A stretch of 5,975 nt of DNA from Alphaproteobacteria bacterium. Its GTDB lineage: Bacteria; Pseudomonadota; Alphaproteobacteria; Rickettsiales; VGDC01. The notes below the pieces were generated by a model, which saw only the letters and a program-made list of their open reading frames with translations, made no database searches and had not been told where the DNA came from. The stretch covers positions 1 through 5,975 of the forward strand of contig VGDC01000135.1 of the NCBI GenBank assembly GCA_016869895.1, read 5' to 3'. The translations under genes were made by a program, and so were the position numbers. Of the stretch, positions 5,633 through 5,975 are shown one piece after another. Positions within the stretch are counted from its first letter, which is position 1. The number at the start of each line of letters is the position of its first letter.

Positions 5633-5975
5633 GGGTGATTCCGTGGAAATTGGCGTCTAATAATGAGAAGGATTTATCCCGTTCCGACAATACGCTGACA
5701 GGCAGCGGCCAGTCAATCGCCAATGCCGGATCATCGTGGCGAAGGCCGCCTTCATGCTCTTTGGCATAAGCTGTGCTGTGGAGGTAAAGCAGTTCGCAAT
5801 CGTCGGTGAGGGTCTGGAAACCGTGGGCGAAGCCTTCGGGAATGACGAGGGCGAGGCCGGATTCGGGCGAAAGCTCCACCGCGTGGTGCTGCAGGAAAGT
5901 GGGTGAGCCATTGCGCAAATCCACCGCCACATCCCACACACGGCCACGCAGGCAGCGCACGGTCTTGGCCTCCAG
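5622..5975 (-). CDS. dTDP-4-dehydrorhamnose 3,5-epimerase-like protein (RmlC/RfbC cupin family), N-terminus outside window
   Basis: The last 117 residues of an RmlC-family sugar epimerase (usual length about 180), open to the right edge. Visible family motifs, numbered from the first visible residue, are VRCLRGRVWDVAVDLR (6-21), GSPTF (23-27), IPEGFAHGF (45-53), EHEGG (73-77) and DDPALAIDWP (81-90). Residues that match the RmlC active site are present: H51, Y64, Y70 and D100 in LSERD. The catalytic histidine of the usual RGLHYQ motif would lie off-window. The enzyme should epimerise C3 and/or C5 of an NDP-4-keto-6-deoxyhexose in the cytosol. Pairing with a C-methyltransferase and an aminotransferase resembles the EvaD/EvaC/EvaB set of branched amino-sugar pathways, where the homologue is a 5-epimerase. 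The stop codon lies 11 bp inside the next gene. A GTG at 5960 is internal and not the start. Confidence 0.9.
   Translation of the reverse strand: MEAKTVRCLRGRVWDVAVDLRNGSPTFLQHHAVELSPESGLALVIPEGFAHGFQTLTDDCELLYLHSTAYAKEHEGGLRHDDPALAIDWPLPVSVLSERDKSFSLLDANFHGITHAL

Noticed and set aside
1..5975. CRISPR array or tandem repeats
   Set aside because: No regularly spaced direct repeats were found on reading through the window.

Overview
This window carries part of a cell-surface polysaccharide (O-antigen, capsule or similar glycan) gene cluster. Seven genes lie on the minus strand, so transcription runs from high to low coordinates. Junctions are tight: in transcription order an 11-bp overlap, a 1-bp TGATG overlap, an 8-bp overlap, a 2-bp gap, a 10-bp gap and a 4-bp ATGA overlap. 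This looks like one operon that enters from beyond the right edge. The organism is probably a Gram-negative bacterium. Most genes are roughly 60-68% GC in the stretches I counted by hand, and Shine-Dalgarno sequences are clear at several starts. An alphaproteobacterium would fit, but nothing here fixes the taxon.

Right part (5975 to 3279): the C-terminal two thirds of an RmlC/RfbC-type NDP-sugar epimerase, a zinc-binding sugar C-methyltransferase of the TylC3/EvaC/TcaB9 type, and a DegT/DnrJ/EryC1/StrS aminotransferase. Together these would take an NDP-4-keto-6-deoxyhexose, made by genes outside the window, to an epimerised, C-methyl-branched amino sugar.

Middle (3286 to 1860): a WbqC-family protein and a small formyltransferase with the PurN-type Asn-His-Asp catalytic set. 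In this context the second is best read as a sugar N-formyltransferase. These two genes are clearly poorer in GC (about 38-53% in sampled 60-bp lines) than the genes on both sides, which suggests a cassette of separate origin fitted into the operon.

Left part (1849 to 225): a left-handed beta-helix acetyltransferase and a GT2 glycosyltransferase with a C-terminal polybasic stretch and membrane segment. The glycosyltransferase probably transfers the finished or a neighbouring sugar to a lipid-linked acceptor.

Left end (1 to 224): mostly non-coding. It holds a possible minus-strand promoter, two adjacent small hairpins, a ribosome-binding site with a TTG codon that may open another minus-strand gene running off the left edge, and a short terminator-like hairpin pointing the opposite way (plus strand). 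All of these are weaker calls than the seven genes.
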